A stretch of DNA of 64,000 bases from assembly GCA_051201585.1 (NCBI GenBank), contig CP179198.1:310001-374000 (forward strand), given 5' to 3'. Origin of the DNA: UBA868 sp016776875 (GTDB taxonomy: Bacteria > Pseudomonadota > Gammaproteobacteria > Arenicellales > UBA868). Position numbers and translations under genes: made by a program. The notes beneath the pieces are model-generated. The model was not told the origin of the DNA. It worked only from the letters and a program-made list of their open reading frames with translations, and did not search any database. Each line of letters starts with the position of its first letter. Positions within the stretch are counted from its first letter, which is position 1. Below, piece after piece: positions 9,543 through 18,990 of this stretch.

Positions 9543-10630
9543 GTTGCGCTCTTCGAGATGGTGATTCGTGTCAGTCGATAGCGAGTGAGTAGATCAAAAG
9601 CCAAAAGATAAAAAAGAATAATGCCCTGAAATAATCCGGTGACGGCTTTGGGCAGGCCAGCTGAAATTTGAGCGCCTTCACCCCCAATATAGGTGACCGC
9701 AATTGCGATGCCGGCAAGCAGCGCACCGACGGGATGCAATCGCCCAAGGAACGCAACAATAATCGCGGTAAAGCCATAGCCAGGGGAGATTTTTGGGACA
9801 AGTTGTCCGATTGTTGAGCTGGCCTCAATGACGCCCGCGAGTCCGGCTAAGCCACCGCCGATCATGAGCGTCACCCAAATCATTCGTTTTTCGCCGATGC
9901 CAGCATGACGGGCCGCGAGTGGTGCGGAGCCGAAGACTTTGATCTGAAATCCGAATTGGGTCTTTGCGAGAGCGAACCACACCAGAAAGGGCACCACAAT
10001 AGCGATGATGGTGCCAAGATGAATCCGGTATCCTGCAAAAAAGACCGGCAGAAGCGCCGCATCGGGGAACATACGGGTCCCTGGGAATCCCCAGCCCTGG
10101 GGGTTGCGCCACGGACCTTGCACGAGATGAATCAGAAGCAATTCGGCAACATACACCAGCATCAACGAGACCAGAATTTCATTGGCATTAAAGCGGGTCT
10201 TTAAAATCGCTGGAATTGCGGCCCAGCCCATGCCGCCCAAGATTCCGAGGAGCATCATGAGGGGGAGAATTAAAGGATTCACGCTTTCGTAAAAAAATAT
10301 CGCCGGGGCACTCCCGAGCAATGCACCGGCAATGAATTGACCCTCTGCGCCAATATTCCAGATGCCCGCACGGAAACCAATTGATAGGCCCACACCAATC
10401 AAAATCAACGGCCCGGCCTTAACTAAAACTTCAGACAGCCCAGACCAGGATGTTAATGGCTCGACGAAGTAAATATAAAGTGCGATGCCAGGCGACTTCC
10501 CCATGATCAGGAAAATCGCGGCACCCGTGATAGCGGTTAGCGTAAGCGCCAGTAGCGGTGAGAGCCACGCGGCGCTCACCGAGGGCGTGGCTCTGGCTTC
10601 AAGCGTTAGCAAGGACATCTCCAGAGACAT
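9539..10630 (-). CDS. purine/nucleoside ABC transporter permease (NupP type)
   Basis: 363 residues with about nine membrane segments. GFRAGIWNIGAEGQFIAGAL is the signature loop of NupP/YufP permeases and parallels the LNLGVEGMMLIGA loop of its partner. Its start overlaps the ATPase gene by 32 bases; an internal ATG at 10618 would reduce this. The gene order ATPase-NupP-NupQ-BMP protein is a complete importer. Confidence 0.9.
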   Translation of the reverse strand: MSLEMSLLTLEARATPSVSAAWLSPLLALTLTAITGAAIFLIMGKSPGIALYIYFVEPLTSWSGLSEVLVKAGPLILIGVGLSIGFRAGIWNIGAEGQFIAGALLGSAPAIFFYESVNPLILPLMMLLGILGGMGWAAIPAILKTRFNANEILVSLMLVYVAELLLIHLVQGPWRNPQGWGFPGTRMFPDAALLPVFFAGYRIHLGTIIAIVVPFLVWFALAKTQFGFQIKVFGSAPLAARHAGIGEKRMIWVTLMIGGGLAGLAGVIEASSTIGQLVPKISPGYGFTAIIVAFLGRLHPVGALLAGIAIAVTYIGGEGAQISAGLPKAVTGLFQGIILFYLLAFDLLTRYRLTRITISKSAT

Positions 10631-12128
10631 GATTACTGGCGCCCATCAGCAGTCCAACCGCTTCCGTCGTGATTTCGGCCGCGGGGCGAGGTGTTGATAG
10701 ACGCCCTTGGGAGATCACCGCGATCCGGTCGCAGAGGCTGAAAATCTCATCAAGATCCTGGGAGATGACGAGCGCACCCGCACCGTTTGCGACCAGTTCC
10801 TGAATCTGTTCGTGTATCGCAGCCGCGGCGCCCGCGTCTACTCCCCAGGTGGGTTGAGATACGACAATCAATTGAGGGGCTTGCAAGATCTCTCGCCCGA
10901 CAATAAATTTTTGAAGATTTCCGCCTGAAAGGCTGCTTGCGAGGGCATTTTGACTGGTTGCGCGAACATCGAACCGATCGAGAATATGACCCGTGTATGC
11001 GCCAACCGCTGACCAGTCGATGATGCCAGCGGAGACAAATCCCATCCGTTTGCCCGCAGTCAAAAAACTGTTTTGAACAAGGCTCAGATTAGAAACAGCG
11101 GCCTGTCCAATTCGCTCTTCGGGTACGAACACCGCACCCAGCTGCCGTCGATCCATGGGAGTCATAGCGGTGACGTCTTGGGTTTCTATTTCAATTGAGC
11201 CAGATTGAGGCGGTCCCGTTTCTCCGGTCAGTGCCGCCATCAGCTCGGTTTGCCCGTTTCCCGCAATGCCCGCGATACCTAAAATCTCTCCTGCATGAAC
11301 TGTAAGAGTGACGTCTTGGATATCCGTCCCATGTAGCTCGTCAGAGCGTTTTGAAAGATTGCTCACAATAAGGCGTTTCTGGTTCAATATTGATGCTTCG
11401 CGGTTCTGGAGGGGCTCGACCCGCCGCCCGATCATTTTTTCCGCCAGTGACTGGGCAGTCTCTTCAGCGGGTACGCAGTTATCGACCCGTTTACCCCCCC
11501 GAAGAATGGTCGCTTGGCCACATAACGCGCGCACCTCTTCGAGCTTGTGGCTAATGTAGAGAATCGACCGACCTTCAGATACAAGCTTGCGCAATGTCTC
11601 AAACAGAACATCAGACTCCTGAGGGGTCAGCACGGACGTTGGTTCATCCAAAATGATCAGTTTAGGATCTTGAAGCAAGCATCTGACAATCTCAATCCGC
11701 TGACGCTCCCCCATCGAGAGATCATAGACATAACGATCAGGGTGAAGTTTTAACCCATACTCGTTTGCCGTTTTTTCTAATTGCGCTCTCAGCAGGTCAA
11801 GGTTCTGTGCCGGGAGAGCGAGCGCCACATTTTCAAGCGTGGTCATGGACTCGAATAGCGAGAAATGCTGGAATACCATGCCAATACCAAGGGCTCGAGC
11901 ACTCGCCGGGTTGTCAATTTGAACGGATTCTCCTCTCCAGAGAATTTCACCCTGATCCGGTCTTAACACGCCGTAAATCATTTTTACGAGCGTGCTTTTA
12001 CCTGCCCCGTTCTCACCCAGCAGTGCGTGGATCTCACCCGGAGCGATGGTGAGATCAATATCGTCATTGGCAATACAGCCCGGAAATATCTTCTGAATGC
12101 CTCGAAGTTCGAGAAGCGCTGGGATCAT
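10599..12128 (-). CDS. purine/nucleoside ABC transporter ATPase with two ABC domains (NupO type)
   Basis: 509 residues with two fused nucleotide-binding domains, as in sugar and nucleoside importers. Domain 1 has Walker A GENGAGKST, signature LSMGERQRIEI and Walker B LIILDEPTSVL. Domain 2 has the usual degenerate Walker A GIAGNGQTELM, signature LSGGNLQKFIVGRE and a Walker B region with Gln (LIVVSQPTWGVD) where Glu is normal, which is common for the second half of this family. It energises the two permeases encoded next. A 62-base gap separates it from guanine deaminase, the only sizeable gap in the upstream half of this operon, so an internal promoter is possible there. Confidence 0.92.
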   Translation of the reverse strand: MIPALLELRGIQKIFPGCIANDDIDLTIAPGEIHALLGENGAGKSTLVKMIYGVLRPDQGEILWRGESVQIDNPASARALGIGMVFQHFSLFESMTTLENVALALPAQNLDLLRAQLEKTANEYGLKLHPDRYVYDLSMGERQRIEIVRCLLQDPKLIILDEPTSVLTPQESDVLFETLRKLVSEGRSILYISHKLEEVRALCGQATILRGGKRVDNCVPAEETAQSLAEKMIGRRVEPLQNREASILNQKRLIVSNLSKRSDELHGTDIQDVTLTVHAGEILGIAGIAGNGQTELMAALTGETGPPQSGSIEIETQDVTAMTPMDRRQLGAVFVPEERIGQAAVSNLSLVQNSFLTAGKRMGFVSAGIIDWSAVGAYTGHILDRFDVRATSQNALASSLSGGNLQKFIVGREILQAPQLIVVSQPTWGVDAGAAAAIHEQIQELVANGAGALVISQDLDEIFSLCDRIAVISQGRLSTPRPAAEITTEAVGLLMGASNHVSGDVLANA

Positions 12129-12190
12129 TGTTTGATATTACTTAAGTGCGGCTTAGTTTTGACATTATGATGAGCAATTAAGATCGTGGG

Positions 12191-12676
12191 TCAATAGGGT
12201 ACTTTGTTTTTCTTATTAAGCCATTTATTCATGAGTGCATCTGCTTCCTTGATGGCGCACCTTCGCAACGGAAGGCGACGGTCTTGAATCGCAAGTGAGA
12301 CTTCTTCGTATAGCGCAGCGTCATCAAATCCAATTTTTGCTGCATCATCTCGCGTGCTCGCATAATAAATAGCATCAATTCGGGCCCACCAGATTGCGCT
12401 TAGACACATCGGACAGGGCTCACAAGTGGAGTAAATCACAGATCCTTTCAGCGAAAAATCGCCGACAGATTCGCAAGCTGCTCGAATCGCGCTAATTTCA
12501 GCATGCGCTGTGGGATCATTGTGAGAGGTGACGCGATTCCATCCGGAACCGATTATTTGACCGGCTCGAACGATGACCGCACCAAACGGTCCGCCGGCGC
12601 CAGCTTCCATATGCTGTGTGGCAAGCTCGACGGCCAGACCCATGTAGTAATCATGACTATGTTTTTCGGATTCCAT
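12191..12676 (-). CDS. guaD: guanine deaminase (CDA-fold, GuaD)
   Basis: 161 residues of the cytidine-deaminase fold. The zinc site is complete: THAEISAIRAAC supplies His and the proton-shuttling Glu, and CEPCPMCLSAIWWARI supplies two Cys. Length and the WARIDAIYYASTRDDAAKIGFDD segment match Bacillus-type guanine deaminases, which convert guanine to xanthine. Placement between xdhC (8 bases upstream) and the purine importer supports guanine rather than cytosine as substrate. The product feeds XdhAB directly. Confidence 0.85.
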   Translation of the reverse strand: MESEKHSHDYYMGLAVELATQHMEAGAGGPFGAVIVRAGQIIGSGWNRVTSHNDPTAHAEISAIRAACESVGDFSLKGSVIYSTCEPCPMCLSAIWWARIDAIYYASTRDDAAKIGFDDAALYEEVSLAIQDRRLPLRRCAIKEADALMNKWLNKKNKVPY

Positions 12677-12684
12677 TTTTTCCG

Positions 12685-13689
12685 CTAGGCCGCCGCGTCT
12701 ATAGATTGTTCATTAAGTTGATTTGAGTGAATTGTGAGGTGTTGCAATAACTCCGACAACACAGCGAGTGCAATTGTGCCCGGTTCTTTACCCGAAGGGC
12801 CATTTTGACCTATTGGACAGGTGAGTCCGGCGATATCAGATTCACGGAGACCATCTTTTTTCAGGTTTTTCCTGAATCGTTTCGATTTGCTATTACTGCC
12901 GATAAGGCCGATATGCCTGATGGCAGCGTTGGGAAGCAAGACTTTGCAAAGCTCATAGTCCAGCTGATGACTATGCGTCATGATGAGGGCTGCTCGAAAG
13001 TCATTCAACTGGACGGCTTTGGCCAACAGATCAATGCTTTGTTCAATCCACAGGTTATTGGCTCTTGGCACGAGCGCACATTGTTCCATTCGTTGATCGA
13101 AAACACTGAGCCGGATCGGCAGTTGGGAAGCGATGGTGCTTAGTGCACGGCCGACATGACCTGCTCCAAAAAGCGCAACTTTTGGCCAATTCTGTTCGAC
13201 GAGGAGTAAGAAACCGGAGTCGGTGTCAGTGGGGTGGATTGATTGAACGGTTGGCGCTGAAATCCGGGGAGGCCTGTCAGGATACTTTTTGTCGAAAAAG
13301 ATTTGAACAGGACTGGAGGCGTCAAGAACGCTTTTAATTTTCCGGAGCCATTTGATTGATGAGGCATCTATTGGCTGAAGAACAACGCTCATGACGCCGC
13401 CGCAACATTGACCCAAGTCTGGCCCCAGCGCGCATGTCAATACCGACCGGCGCCAGATTCCATTTCCAGCAAGCATGGCACGGGCGGCCTCTATTACGAC
13501 TCGCTCGAATTCACCACCGCCGATTGTCCCATGAGCATCGTCTTCGAGGATCAGTATCGAGGTGCCGCGGTCTCTTGGCGTCGATCCTCGACCTGCACTC
13601 ACGATGGCAAGGACAGCCCGCGATCCCTGTTCAGCCGAGGAGATTGAATAATCTACCCAACCGGAGGGACTTGGTAATGCGTGGATCAA
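12685..13689 (-). CDS. xdhC: xanthine dehydrogenase accessory protein XdhC
   Basis: 334 residues of the XdhC/CoxI family. The N-terminal half has the conserved ATVxxxRGSTPRxxGT-like segment (VSAGRGSTPRDRGTSILI) and the CCGG motif (LGQCCGGVMSVVL). The C-terminal half carries a Rossmann-type segment ALFGAGHVGRALSTIA and the MTHSHQLDYELCKVLL motif. XdhC binds molybdenum cofactor and loads its sulfurated form into XdhB; it is not part of the mature enzyme. It overlaps xdhB by four bases. Confidence 0.92.
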   Translation of the reverse strand: MIHALPSPSGWVDYSISSAEQGSRAVLAIVSAGRGSTPRDRGTSILILEDDAHGTIGGGEFERVVIEAARAMLAGNGIWRRSVLTCALGPDLGQCCGGVMSVVLQPIDASSIKWLRKIKSVLDASSPVQIFFDKKYPDRPPRISAPTVQSIHPTDTDSGFLLLVEQNWPKVALFGAGHVGRALSTIASQLPIRLSVFDQRMEQCALVPRANNLWIEQSIDLLAKAVQLNDFRAALIMTHSHQLDYELCKVLLPNAAIRHIGLIGSNSKSKRFRKNLKKDGLRESDIAGLTCPIGQNGPSGKEPGTIALAVLSELLQHLTIHSNQLNEQSIDAAA

Positions 13690-16025
13690 GTTGCCTCCTT
13701 TTCCGGGTGACGGGCGCGCGCGCGCTCGATTTGAATTGCGTTAAGGAGCGCTTCGGGTGTTGCAGGCGCGTCTAATGTCGGGGCATGCTGATAGGCGCTG
13801 ATACTCGATACGGCATCTGATAATGCCTGATGAACCGAGATTGCAAGCATAAGCGGTGGCTCGCCAACGGCTTTTGAGCGATGGATTGTTTGCTCGACGT
13901 TTTCACCATCCGCCCATAGGTTAACGTTAATTTTTTGAGGTTTGTCAGTGCAGCTGGGAATCTTATAAGTCGATGGCGCGTGCGTTCGAATGGTGCCCTG
14001 TGAATCCCACCAGAGCTCCTCAGTTGTAAGCCAACCCATTCCCTGAATGAAACCGCCTTCAATCTGTCCAAGGTCAATTGCCGGGTTTAGGGATCGACCC
14101 ACGTCGTGCAGGATATCGACGCGGAGCACCCGATTTTCTCCTGTCAAAGTGTCGACTGCGACCTCGCTTACGGCCGCGCCATAGGCAAAGTAGTAAAACG
14201 GCCGACCTTTTGCGTTTTTACGGTCGTAATGGATTTTGGGGGTGCGATAAAAACCGGTGGCTGATAACTGCACGCGATTCATGTAGGCAAGTTCAACCAG
14301 TTTTGAAAAAGAGATTGATTGATCGCCAAGATCAATTTTTCCGTTCTTAAAACGAAGCGATTCAGTATCTATCTTAAAATGTCGCGCCGCAAATGATGAA
14401 AGACGTTTTTTAAGAACGATGGCTGCATTTCGCGCGGCCATCGCATTCAGGTCTGCGCCTGAAGAGGCAGCGGTCGCCGAAGTATTCGGCACCTTATCAG
14501 TCCGTGTTGCCGATATTTTGATCTGTTCTATGGGTAGACCGAGCGCGGTCGCCACGACCTGGGCCACCTTTGTGAATAAGCCTTGTCCCATCTCGGTGCC
14601 GCCATGATTGAGATGGACACTGCCGTCCTTATAGATGTGCAGCAGGGCACCGGCCTGGTTAAACCAGGTCGCGGTAAATGAGATTCCAAATTTTACTGGC
14701 GTGAGCGCGAGCCCCCGGCGGGTGACAGGGTTCTTGTTATTTTCTTGTTGAATTAATTCGCGTCTGTTCCAATAGTCACTGCTTGTTTCAAGTGCTTCCA
14801 CGATGTCATCGAGAACAAAGTCCTCGACTGTCATGTGGTAGGGGGTAATATTTCTGTTATCTGGAGAATAAAAGTTACGCTTTCTGACGGTAAGCGGATC
14901 AAGGCCCGTGGCGCGCGCGACGGCTTCAATCATCCGCTCACCGGCCAGCATGCCTTGTGGTCCGCCAAAGCCGCGAAAAGCGGTATTGGACACCGTATTC
15001 GTAAAACATCGTTTTGATCGAATCGCGACGGCCGGGAAAAAATAGGCGTTATCAAGGTGAAACATTGCGCGATCATTTATCGGGTCAGACAGGTCCAGTG
15101 AACAGCCGCATCGGGAAGCCATATCGCAATCCACAGAGAGAATTCGTCCTTCGGCATCGTGTCCCAAGCGCCAGTCAAAGCGAAAATCATGACGTTTGCC
15201 GGTTAGCTTCATGTCATCGTCCCGGTCAAGGCGACACTTCACCGGCAACTGGTTTCGTTGAGCCGCAACCGCTGCGAGCGCGGCCCATTGGCAAGCCTGA
15301 CTCTCTTTTCCGCCAAAGCCGCCGCCCATTCGTCTTACCTCAACCGTCACAGCGTGGGCAGGCGTTCCAAGAACCTTAGCCAAATGATCTTGAATTTCGC
15401 TTGGATGTTGAGTTGAGCAGTAGATAAGCATGTCGCCATCTTCTTGCGGTACCGCGACGGAAATTTGGCCTTCGAGGTAAAAATGATCCTGACCACCGCA
15501 TCGAATGATGCCCTCAAGTGTGTGCGGTGAATCTGCCAACGCTCGGGTCGCGTTTCCACGAGCCATGACTTGTTCCTCGCTTACAAAAGACTGTTCTGCC
15601 AATGCATCATCGATCGTTAGGATCGGCTCGCTTTCAGACAGCGTCACGACGCCCAATGCGGCAGCGGCCCGCGCCGCTCGATGACTGGAGGCGACAACCG
15701 CAAAAACGGGTTCTCCGTCGAACCTGACCGTCTCTTGAGCCAGAATGGGATCATCTCCCCGACCACTCGGACTGACGTCATTGTGTCCGGGTAAATCTTG
15801 TGCGCAAAAAACATCAATCACCCCGGGCGCTGATCGCACGGCAGCAAGATCAATTTTTTCGATGCTCCCGCAAACCCGCTTGGCACCACCGACGGCAAGG
15901 TGGAGCGTTTCCGACGGAAGTCTAATATCGTCGATGTAAATCGCTTCACCTGTGACATGTTTGAGGCTGCTATCGTGCGCGATCGGTCTCCCAACGCTCG
16001 TGTTCGATAAGTCAGGCAAGATCAT
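13686..16025 (-). CDS. xdhB: xanthine dehydrogenase, molybdopterin-binding subunit XdhB
   Basis: 779 residues from the ATG at 16025 (MILPDLSNTSVGRPIAH). The frame stays open upstream to 16277, but that extra 84 residues is antisense-like sequence inside xdhA, so I reject it. This start overlaps the xdhA stop by 14 bases. Conserved Mo-cofactor segments are present: VEVRRMGGGFGGKESQ, NTAFRGFGGPQGM, GGTEMGQGLFTKV and the active-site region KAVGEPPLMLAISV containing the catalytic Glu. The enzyme oxidises hypoxanthine and xanthine to urate, passing electrons to the Fe-S/FAD subunit. Confidence 0.93.
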   Translation of the reverse strand: MILPDLSNTSVGRPIAHDSSLKHVTGEAIYIDDIRLPSETLHLAVGGAKRVCGSIEKIDLAAVRSAPGVIDVFCAQDLPGHNDVSPSGRGDDPILAQETVRFDGEPVFAVVASSHRAARAAAALGVVTLSESEPILTIDDALAEQSFVSEEQVMARGNATRALADSPHTLEGIIRCGGQDHFYLEGQISVAVPQEDGDMLIYCSTQHPSEIQDHLAKVLGTPAHAVTVEVRRMGGGFGGKESQACQWAALAAVAAQRNQLPVKCRLDRDDDMKLTGKRHDFRFDWRLGHDAEGRILSVDCDMASRCGCSLDLSDPINDRAMFHLDNAYFFPAVAIRSKRCFTNTVSNTAFRGFGGPQGMLAGERMIEAVARATGLDPLTVRKRNFYSPDNRNITPYHMTVEDFVLDDIVEALETSSDYWNRRELIQQENNKNPVTRRGLALTPVKFGISFTATWFNQAGALLHIYKDGSVHLNHGGTEMGQGLFTKVAQVVATALGLPIEQIKISATRTDKVPNTSATAASSGADLNAMAARNAAIVLKKRLSSFAARHFKIDTESLRFKNGKIDLGDQSISFSKLVELAYMNRVQLSATGFYRTPKIHYDRKNAKGRPFYYFAYGAAVSEVAVDTLTGENRVLRVDILHDVGRSLNPAIDLGQIEGGFIQGMGWLTTEELWWDSQGTIRTHAPSTYKIPSCTDKPQKINVNLWADGENVEQTIHRSKAVGEPPLMLAISVHQALSDAVSSISAYQHAPTLDAPATPEALLNAIQIERARARHPEKEAT

Positions 16026-17496
16026 TGACCTCGGCGGGAAAGGAGTAGAGTGACCCGGGGTTACGGTTTTCCAGTCGCTGCATACATTTTTGCAAAAGGC
16101 CCCGCGCGGCAAGCGTTCGGTATGTGGCACTCGCTCGCATGTCGGAGATAGGTGAGAAGTCGCCGTCAAGGGCTGCTGCTGCAGTCGAGAATGTGTCGGG
16201 AGAAACCGGTTGGTCGACGAGCGCTTTTTCACATTCGATAGCCCGCCTTGGTGTGGATGCCATACCACCAAATACAATCCGAGCAGAAGAGATGATGCCG
16301 TCGCTTATATTGAATGCGAACGCACCACTTAGGGCGCTGATGTCCTGATCGAATCGTTTGGAAATTTTCCAACAGTAAAAATGTGCGGCACTTGGCAACG
16401 GGATACTAATACTCTCGACAACCTCATCAGGACCCAGGTCCTGCTTGCCATAGTCAATAAAGAAATGCTCAAGATCAAGATCACGCTTGCCTGAAGGGTT
16501 AGCCAGTCTTAGCGTTGCGTTGAGGGCAATCAAGGCCGGCGCCAAATCACCGATTGGAGAGCCGTTAGCGATGTTACCTCCAAAGGTTGCTTTAGAGCGA
16601 ACCTGAGCAGAGCCAAAGCGGCGAAGCAATACATCTAGATCGCTGGAAATCTCGGCCATTGGTTTTAGACCTTCGGCAAGCGTGACGCTCGCGCCAATCG
16701 TGAGGCACGAAGGGCGCTGCTCGATTTTTCGGAGTTCTTCGATGTGGTTGATGTCCACAATTTGTGCGAATGTTTGGTGTGCTTTGTTAACCCATAACCC
16801 TACATCAGTCGCACCCGCAACGAGCTGAGCATTCGGAAAGTTATGCTTGATTTCCCACAGGCGTCTGAGATTTTTAGGTGCGAAATAGCCGCCGTTTTGG
16901 GTTTGTAACTCCAGGTGAGTGTGCGCTTGCGCCCAGGTCGGCAGGATGCTTTCGGCCGACTGTCTCAAGGATTCAGACTGCGGCGGTCGCGGTGTTTTGC
17001 AAGCCGCCATTGCCGCAGCAATAATCGGGGTATACCCGGTACAGCGACAGAGATTTCCCGCGAGCGCGTCATTAATTGAGGTCAGGTCTGCGACAGCGCG
17101 ACCGTCTGCGCACGCTTCGTGAAGTCCTACAAGGCTCATCACGATTCCCGGTGTACAGAATCCGCATTGCGATCCATGATGCTCTGCAATTTTTTGTTGA
17201 ACGGGATGGGGCTTTGGTACTGAGATGTGCTCTACCGTTAGGATCTGTGTGCCGTCAGCGCTGGCCAAAGGCGCGATGCAGGCGTTGACAGCTTGATATT
17301 CGATCTCACCCTCTCTGAGACGTCCAACAAGAACTGTGCAGGCGCCACAGTCGCCTTCAGCGCATCCTTCTTTAGTTCCCGTCAGGTTTTTTTCAAGTCG
17401 AAGAAAATCAAGAAGGGTAAGATGCGGGTCAAATGTTTCAAGCGCGATAGGATTATTGCCAATTAGACAGTAAAAGCTTGAACGGGAATGACTCAT
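16012..17496 (-). CDS. xdhA: xanthine dehydrogenase, Fe-S/FAD subunit XdhA
   Basis: 494 residues. The N-terminus carries the plant-type [2Fe-2S] cluster (GCAEGDCGACTVLVG) and the second cluster (QCGFCTPGIVMS then LCRCTGYTPI). Residues from ~200 form the FAD-binding domain, with LVAGATDVGLWVN and TFGGNIANGSPIGDLAP. The C-terminus is the CO-dehydrogenase flavoprotein domain. Together with XdhB it makes a two-subunit xanthine dehydrogenase. It follows uraH by 15 bases on the same strand. Confidence 0.93.
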   Translation of the reverse strand: MSHSRSSFYCLIGNNPIALETFDPHLTLLDFLRLEKNLTGTKEGCAEGDCGACTVLVGRLREGEIEYQAVNACIAPLASADGTQILTVEHISVPKPHPVQQKIAEHHGSQCGFCTPGIVMSLVGLHEACADGRAVADLTSINDALAGNLCRCTGYTPIIAAAMAACKTPRPPQSESLRQSAESILPTWAQAHTHLELQTQNGGYFAPKNLRRLWEIKHNFPNAQLVAGATDVGLWVNKAHQTFAQIVDINHIEELRKIEQRPSCLTIGASVTLAEGLKPMAEISSDLDVLLRRFGSAQVRSKATFGGNIANGSPIGDLAPALIALNATLRLANPSGKRDLDLEHFFIDYGKQDLGPDEVVESISIPLPSAAHFYCWKISKRFDQDISALSGAFAFNISDGIISSARIVFGGMASTPRRAIECEKALVDQPVSPDTFSTAAAALDGDFSPISDMRASATYRTLAARGLLQKCMQRLENRNPGSLYSFPAEVNDLA

Positions 17497-17511
17497 CAGG
17501 CTTCGCGCGCG

Positions 17512-17862
17512 TTAGCTGCCCCGATAAGTGCTATAGCCAAAAGGCGAAACCAGCAGGGGAACATGATAATGAGTGGTTGAGTCACTGATACCGAATTGGA
17601 TAACGATGGTATCCAGGAACGCGGGGTCTGAAAGGTTGACTTCCCGCAGGCGAAAATAATCCCCTATTGCAAATCGAAGTTCATATACGCCCGGCACGAA
17701 CTCATCTTTTTCCAGGACGGGCGCCTCGCTCCTGCCGTCAGGATTGGTCACACCTTCACTGATCAGATCTGCGGAGTCTTCGATTCGGTATAACGCCCAC
17801 TGGACGCCGCTGGCGGGTAGACCGGATGCGGTGTCGAGGACGTGAGTTGTTAACTTCCCCAT
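17512..17862 (-). CDS. uraH: 5-hydroxyisourate hydrolase (transthyretin-related)
   Basis: 116 residues from the ATG at 17862, which has a GGGGA ribosome-binding site seven bases upstream; a TTG at 17874 would add MGKK. The N-terminal LTTHVLDTASGLPASGV contains the conserved His, and the C-terminus ends YSTYRGS, the hallmark of HIU hydrolases as opposed to transthyretin. The enzyme opens 5-hydroxyisourate, the product of urate oxidase, to OHCU. It is the first gene of the minus-strand purine operon. Confidence 0.93.
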   Translation of the reverse strand: MGKLTTHVLDTASGLPASGVQWALYRIEDSADLISEGVTNPDGRSEAPVLEKDEFVPGVYELRFAIGDYFRLREVNLSDPAFLDTIVIQFGISDSTTHYHVPLLVSPFGYSTYRGS

Positions 17863-17938
17863 TTTTTTCCCCAACGTTCAATGTTGTACCGACCGTCTCT
17901 AACGACCGCTCGAATATAAGAATAAATCAGTCTCACAT

Positions 17939-17995
17939 ACCAATTGGTTGTCGTCAGTACCTCAAAATAAAAAAAGATTTTCAAATATTATTTGA
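17939..17995. promoter_or_regulatory. candidate operators in the divergent uraH / puuE promoter region
   Basis: The 174 bases between the two purine operons are AT-rich and contain two perfect inverted repeats: ACCAATTGGT at 17939-17948 and TCAAAT-att-ATTTGA at 17981-17995. Their position between divergent catabolic operons makes them plausible binding sites for a shared purine-responsive regulator, but no regulator gene lies in the cluster. Inference from symmetry only. Confidence 0.35.
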
Positions 17996-18036
17996 TAATA
18001 ATTAATCATAATCGTTAAATCCTCAGCTAGTATCTG

Positions 18037-18990
18037 ATGTCAGTCAACAACTGGCCCAGTTTAAGTGATATGCGGAACCAAGATTCATACCCCCGGGATC
18101 TGATTGGCTATGGTCAGGACACCCCTGATCCGAAGTGGCCGGGTAACGCTCGAATCGCGATTCAATTTGTTGTCAATTATGAGGAAGGTGCGGAAAACTG
18201 TGTTCTGCATGGTGACAAAAGTTCTGAAGCATTTTTATCAGAAATCGTGGGCGCAGAACCGTGGCCGGGACAGCGCCATCTCAGCATGGAGTCCATTTAT
18301 GAATATGGCGCTCGTGTCGGGGTTTGGCGACTTTTTGATTTGTTTCAGCGCTACGAAGTGCCGCTGACTGTTTTTGGTGTCGCGATGGCGCTCCAGCGTA
18401 ATCCTGCTGTCGCTGAAGCGGCGATGAAGTCAGGATATGAGATCTGCTCCCATGGCTACCGTTGGATAGATTATCGGAATGTCGCAGAGGATGTTGAGCG
18501 AGCGCATCTCAATCAAGCGATTGAAATTCTGCACGCGCTCACGGGTGAGCGCGTGCGGGGCTGGTACACCGGGCGGACAAGCGAAAGAACGAGATCGCTC
18601 GTGGTGGAAGAGGGCGGATTTTTGTATGACGCGGACGACTATAGTGATGATTTGCCATTTTGGACGGAAGTGAATGGGCATGCGCATCTCGTTATTCCAT
18701 ACACCCTCGACAACAATGACATGCGTTTTGCGACGCCTCAGGGATTCAACAGCGGAGATCAGTTTTACAGTTATTTGCGTGATGCATTCGATGTTTTGTA
18801 TGCAGAGGGGGAGCATCAGCCCAAGATGATGTCGGTTGGCTTACACTGCCGCCTCGCGGGCCGTCCGGGCAGACTGGCGGCGCTCGAGCGGTTTATCAAG
18901 CACACTCGTCGCTATGACCATGTTTGGTATTGCCGACGGATTGACATTGCGCATCACTGGCGATCGGTCCATTCTTATCGCGCCTCATGA
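18037..18990 (+). CDS. puuE: allantoinase PuuE (polysaccharide-deacetylase-like)
   Basis: 317 residues. The N-terminus SYPRDLIGYGQDTPDPKWPGNARIAIQFVVNYEEGAENCVLHGD is the diagnostic PuuE segment. The NodB-like fold follows, with ICSHGYRWIDY near residue 135 and a C-terminal SVGLHCRLAGRPGRLAAL segment. PuuE hydrolyses allantoin to allantoate and is unrelated to the amidohydrolase allantoinase AllB. It starts the plus-strand operon and overlaps uraD by four bases (ATGA). No clear Shine-Dalgarno sequence is visible at the ATG. Confidence 0.92.
   Translation: MSVNNWPSLSDMRNQDSYPRDLIGYGQDTPDPKWPGNARIAIQFVVNYEEGAENCVLHGDKSSEAFLSEIVGAEPWPGQRHLSMESIYEYGARVGVWRLFDLFQRYEVPLTVFGVAMALQRNPAVAEAAMKSGYEICSHGYRWIDYRNVAEDVERAHLNQAIEILHALTGERVRGWYTGRTSERTRSLVVEEGGFLYDADDYSDDLPFWTEVNGHAHLVIPYTLDNNDMRFATPQGFNSGDQFYSYLRDAFDVLYAEGEHQPKMMSVGLHCRLAGRPGRLAALERFIKHTRRYDHVWYCRRIDIAHHWRSVHSYRAS

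Noticed and set aside
12129..12190. Promoter between guaD and the importer ATPase gene
   Set aside because: A TTGACC box and CATAAT box can be found on the minus strand, but the spacer is 19 bases; too weak to list.
15014..15379. 121-residue ORF opposite xdhB
   Set aside because: Antisense shadow with low-complexity Arg/Pro-rich composition and no family match.
16026..16277. 84-residue N-terminal extension of XdhB
   Set aside because: It lies wholly inside xdhA in another frame and does not resemble XdhB; the ATG at 16025 matches the family start.
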